Assembly: GCA_032718475.1 (NCBI GenBank)
Contig: JAUCBJ010008388.1
Span: forward strand, 1-45,183
Direction of reading: 5' to 3'
DNA length: 45,183 bases
From: Nemertoderma westbladi
Taxonomy: Eukaryota > Xenacoelomorpha > Nemertodermatida > Nemertodermatidae
Positions 41,129 to 45,183 of this stretch are shown here, piece after piece (the stretch's first letter is position 1; every line of letters starts with the position of its first letter). The position numbers and the translations under genes were made by a program. The notes beneath the pieces were generated by a model. It did not search any database, had not been told where the DNA came from, and was given only the letters and a program-made list of their open reading frames with translations.

Positions 41129-42100
41129 GTGAGGTCGGAAGAGCTCGATAGTACATCGATTTTTCGATTCGACGATATCAGACCGGAAGAACGTATGTAT
41201 CTTCTGCGGATGGAAGACTACATCTGGTACATCACGCCAGATAGACATATCCTCTTCCGCTGTACAAAAGCGTCGCATTCTGCCAAATCCAACCTAAGAA
41301 GGGAGCGAAACATTGCATCCGAGCCACGTGTCGATGTCGAACCGGTGTTAACTGGTTTACCGGACACCCCGACCCCACTCCAATGCAAAATACCATCAAC
41401 TTCAGCACTGCAGCCAGGCACCGGTAATGCTACTGGAACAAAGAGGAAGAATATGGAGGGTGAAGACGTAGCGTACATGGACACACCGCCAATCTTGTCG
41501 CCGCCGTCCACCTCCGCCGCCGCCGCTGCGTCCATTGACAACTTCATTACACGGATCGATGCTGTTGGTCAGGAAGAACTCCAGCGCAAGCTCTGCCGCA
41601 CCATATATTGCACTGGGGCTCCATTCCAACTTGTTAGCAACCCGTACTGGAAGTCCTTTTTCACCTCCCTGAACCCAGCCTTTAAGACCCCATCGCATTA
41701 CCATGTGGCCAACAAGTTTCTCGAGAAGGAGGTGGAGATCGACTTAGCCATCAAGGGCTAGCTTACTGCTAGCAAGGAGCGACTGCTCACCCTGATAACT
41801 GATGGCTGGACAAAATTCGTGGCGAAAGTATTATAAACTATAATGCGTTTAAACCAAGTCCGATGTTCATCGAATCCACAATGGTTAGTGAACACAACAC
41901 CAGCGATTTCATCGCAAATGAAATCCTCAACATGGTTCACTCAGTTGGTGCTCATCGGGTCTCCTCTATTGTGACGGACAATGCTGCCAACATGAAGTCA
42001 GCATGGAAGATGATCAAAGTGGCAGAACCAGAGATTGTGACAATCGGTTGCGTATCTCATGGTCTTAACCTCCTCAAGGATTTCCTATCCATGGAATGCA
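41129..42100 (+). pseudogene. Decayed hAT-type transposase with BED-like finger and DUF659-like core
   Basis: The first 210 codons (41129-41761) start with a degraded BED-like zinc finger (LFRCTKASHSAKSNLRR, missing the second Cys and a His). A Ser/Ala/Pro linker and the helical block FQLVSNPYWKSFFTSLNPAF follow. An in-frame TAG at 41759 is followed in the same frame by TLITDGWTKF. A frameshift near 41825 leads to VTDNAANMKSAWKMI and IGCVSHGLNLLKDFLS. These are the characteristic DGW, TDNAANM and CxxHGLNL blocks of hAT transposases of the DUF659 type. The remaining C-terminal half is absent because the 49-bp satellite begins at about 42096. It is not functional. Confidence 0.85.
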
Positions 42101-45100
42101 GGGGATATGGTGAACGGCCTCGACAACCCTCGCACTTTGTCTGAGTGCCGGGAATATGGTGAACGGCCTTCACAACCCTCGCACGTTGTCTGAGTGCAGG
42201 GGATATGGTGAACGGCCTTCACAACCCTCGCACGTTGTCTGAGTGCAGGGGATATGGTGAACGGCCTCAACAGCCCTCGCACTTTGTCTGAGTGCCGGGA
42301 ATATGGTGAACGGCCTCAACAACCCTCGCACTTTGTCTGAGTGCTGGGAATATGGTGAACGGCCTCAACAACCCTCGCACTTTGTCTGAGTGCCGGGAAT
42401 ATGGTGAACGGCCTCCACAACCCTCGCACTTTTTCTGAGTGCTGGGAATATGGTGAACGGCCTCAACAACCCTCGCACTTTGTCTGAGTGCCGGGAATAA
42501 GGTGAACGGCCTCAACAATCCTCGCACTTTGTCTGATTTCTGGGAATATGGTGAACGGCCTCAACAACCCTCGCACTTTTTCTGAGTGCCGGGAATATGG
42601 TGAACGGCCTCAACAACCCTCGCACTTTGTCTGAGTGCCGGGAATTTGGTGAACGGTCTCAACAACCCTCGCACTTCGTCTGAGTGCCGGGAATATGGTG
42701 AACGGCCTCAACAACCCTCGCACTTTGTCTGATTTCTGGGAATATGGTGAACGGCCTCAACAACCCTCGCACTTTTTCTGAGTGCCGGGAATATGGTGAA
42801 CGGCCTCAACAACCCTCGCACTTTGTCTGAGTGCCGGGAATATGGTGAACGGCCTCAACAACCCTCGCACTTTGTCTGAGTGCCGGGAATATGGTGAACG
42901 GCCCCCACAACCCTCAAACTTTGTCTGAGTGCCGGGAATATGGTGAACCGCCTCAACAACCCTCGCACTTTGTCTGAGTACCGGGAATATGGTGAACGGC
43001 CTCCCTCAACCCTCGTACTTTGTCTGAGTACTGGGAATATGGTGAACCGCCTCCACAACCCTCAACCTTTGTCTGAGTACTGGGAATATGGTGAACGGCC
43101 TCCACAACCCTCACACTTTGCCTGAGTGCTGGGAATATGGTGAACGGCCTCAACAACCCTCGCACTTTTTCTGAGTGCCGGGAATATGGTGAACGGCCTT
43201 CACAACCCTCAAACTTTGTCTGAGTACTGGGAATATGGTGAACGGCCTTCTCAACCCTCGCACTTTGTCTGAGTGCCGGGAATATGGTGAACGGCCTCAA
43301 CAACCCTCGCACTTTTTCTGAGTGCCGGGAATATGGTGAACGGCCTTCACAACCCTCAAACTTTGTCTGAGTACTGGGAATATGGTGAAAGGCCTCCCTC
43401 AACCCTCGCACTTTGTCAGAGTGCTGGGAATATGGTGAACGGCCTCCACAACCCTCGCACTTTGTCTTAGTGCCGGGAATATGGTGAGCCGCCTCCACAA
43501 CCCTCAAACTTTGTCTGAGTACTGGGAATATGGTGAACGGCCTTCTCAACCCTCGCACTTTGTCTGAGTGCCGGGAATATGGTGAACGGCCTCAACAACC
43601 CTCGCACTTTGTCAGAGTGCTGGGAATATCGTGAACGGCCTCCACAACCCTCGCACTTTTTCTGAGTGCCGGGAATATGGTGAACGGCCTCCACAACCCT
43701 CGCACTTTGTCTGAGTGCTGGGAAAATGGTGAACGGCCTCAACAACCCTCGCACTTTGTCTGAGTGCCGGGAATATGGTGAACGGCCCCCACAACCCTCA
43801 AACTTTGTCTGAGTGCTGGGAATATGGTGAACGGCCTCAACAATCCTGCACTTTGTCTGATTTCTGGGAAAATGGTGAACGGCCTCAACAACCCTCGCAC
43901 TTTGTCTGAGTGCCGGGAATATGGTGAACGGCCTCAACAACCCTCGCACTTTGTCTGAGTGCCGGGAATATGGTGAACAACCTCCACAACCCTCGCACTT
44001 TTTCTTAGTGCTGGGAATATGCTGAACGGCCTCCACAACCCTCGCACTTTGTCTGAGTGCTGGGAAAATGGTGAACGGCCTCAACAACCCTCGCACTTTG
44101 TCTGAGTGCCGGGAATATGGTGAACGGCCTCAACAACCCTCGCACTTTGCCTGAGTGCCGGGAATATGGTGAACGGCCTCCACAACCCTCGCACTTTTTC
44201 TGAGTGCTGGGAATATGGTGAACGGCCTCAACAACCCTCGCACTTTGTCTGAGTGCCGGGAATATGGTGAACGGCCTCAACAACCCTCGCACTTTGTCTG
44301 AGTGCTGGGAATATGGTGAACGGCCTCAACAACCCTCGCACTTTTTCTGAGTGCCGGGAATATGGTGAACGGCCTCAACAACCCTCGCACTTTGTCTGAG
44401 TGCCGGGAATTTGGTGAACGGTCTCAACAACCCTCGCACTTTGTCTGAGTGCCGGGAATATGGTGAACGGCCTCAACAACCCTCGCACTTTGTCTGATTT
44501 CTGGGAATATGGTGAACGGCCTCAACAACCCTCGCACTTTTTCTGAGTGCTGGGAATATGGTGAACGGCCTCAACAACCCTCGCACTTTGTCTGAGTGCT
44601 GGGAATATGGTGAACGGCCTCAACAACCCTCGCACTTTTTCTGAGTGCCGGGAATATGGTGAACAGCCTCAACAACCCTCGCACTTTGTCTGAGTGCCGG
44701 GAATTTGGTGAACGGTCTCAACAACCCTCGCACTTTGTCTGAGTGCCGGGAATATGGTGAACGGCCTCAACAACCCTCGCACTTTGTCTGATTTCTGGGA
44801 ATATGGTGAACGGCCTCAACAACCCTCGCACTTTTTCTGAGTGCCGGGAATATGGTGAACGGCCTTCACAACCCTCACACGTTGTGTGAATGCAGGGGAT
44901 ATGGTGAACGGCCTCGACAACCCTCGCACTTTGTCTGAGTGCCGGGAATATGGTGAACGGCCTTCACAACCCTCACACGTTGTGTGAATGCAGGGGATAT
45001 GGTGAACGGCCTCGACAACCCTCGCACTTTGTCTGAGTGCCGGGAATATGGTGAACGGCCTTCACAACCCTCGCACGTTGTCTGAGTGCAGGGGATATGG

Positions 45101-45183
45101 TGAACGGCCTTCACAACCCTCGCACGTTGTCTGAGTGCAGGGGATATGGTGAACGGCCTCAACAGCCCTCGCACTTTGTCTGA
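42096..45183. repeat. 49-bp satellite array, about 63 copies, running off the window
   Basis: The unit is GGGAATATGGTGAACGGCCT plus CAACAACCCTCGCAC plus TTTGTCTGAGTGCC. Variants include CTTCACAACC, CCCCCACAACC, CTCAAAC and a CTGATTTCT form that recurs at 42530, 42728, 43857, 44493 and 44785. The minus strand has few stops in any frame, so the array gives long open frames with a 49-residue period; these are not genes. The first ~197 bp are repeated exactly at about 44987-45183. The array starts inside the hAT transposase sequence. Confidence 0.96.

Noticed and set aside
42085-45174. Minus-strand frames of 65-209 codons with HHIP/CEGC repeats
   Set aside because: They are created by the 49-bp satellite; a zinc-finger-like look (C..C) is a by-product of the repeat.
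42096-45183. CRISPR-like array
   Set aside because: There are no unique spacers of constant size; the whole 49-bp unit repeats, and the context is an animal genome with transposons.

Overview
This is a eukaryotic window, almost certainly from an animal and probably a marine invertebrate. It holds two single-exon protein genes, a GM130/golgin-A2 and a NEK-type kinase, in AT-rich DNA crowded with retrotransposons (BEL/Pao, two LINE families, a tRNA-derived SINE), TIR DNA transposons and tandem repeats. The species cannot be fixed from sequence alone. A possible (trans-)splice acceptor one base before the kinase ATG and the transposon mix would fit a tunicate or another invertebrate deuterostome, but this is weak.

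Layout. 1-4.8 kb: non-coding; a diverged ~2-kb tandem duplication, then a 13-copy 68-bp array. 5.1-5.75 kb: a TA-flanked TIR element. 6.25-9.84 kb: a broken APE-type LINE (+ strand) whose reverse transcriptase is split by a 284-bp SINE with matching target duplications. 10.3-12.3 kb: NEK-like pseudokinase (- strand). 13.8-16.4 kb: 23-bp minisatellite. 17.0-19.6 kb: GOLGA2/GM130 (- strand). 19.9-21.2 kb: small repeats and a second, headless SINE copy.

21.2-40.3 kb is a nest of mobile elements, mostly on the - strand. A jockey/CR1/L2-like LINE is the outermost layer: endonuclease piece at 40150-40345, reverse-transcriptase pieces at 24069-24403 and 21243-21860. Its coding sequence is interrupted twice. 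One interruption is a TIR element (21882-24052) that itself carries a 1,169-bp hAT element with a perfect 8-bp duplication. The other is a head-to-tail cluster of three BEL/Pao copies sharing LTRs (24404-40149). The one full-length BEL copy has an uninterrupted 1,567-codon ORF (Gag, zinc knuckles, protease, RT with YVDD, RNase H) but no integrase. Both of its untranslated regions carry arrays of small hairpins. A TA-flanked DNA transposon (37873-39597) sits 5 bp from its 5' LTR.

41.1-42.1 kb: a decayed hAT/DUF659-type transposase that runs directly into a 49-bp satellite filling the rest of the window (42096-45183).

Only the golgin and the pseudokinase look like host genes. They lie in the same orientation about 4.8 kb apart, with the minisatellite between them, and nothing in the sequence links their functions.
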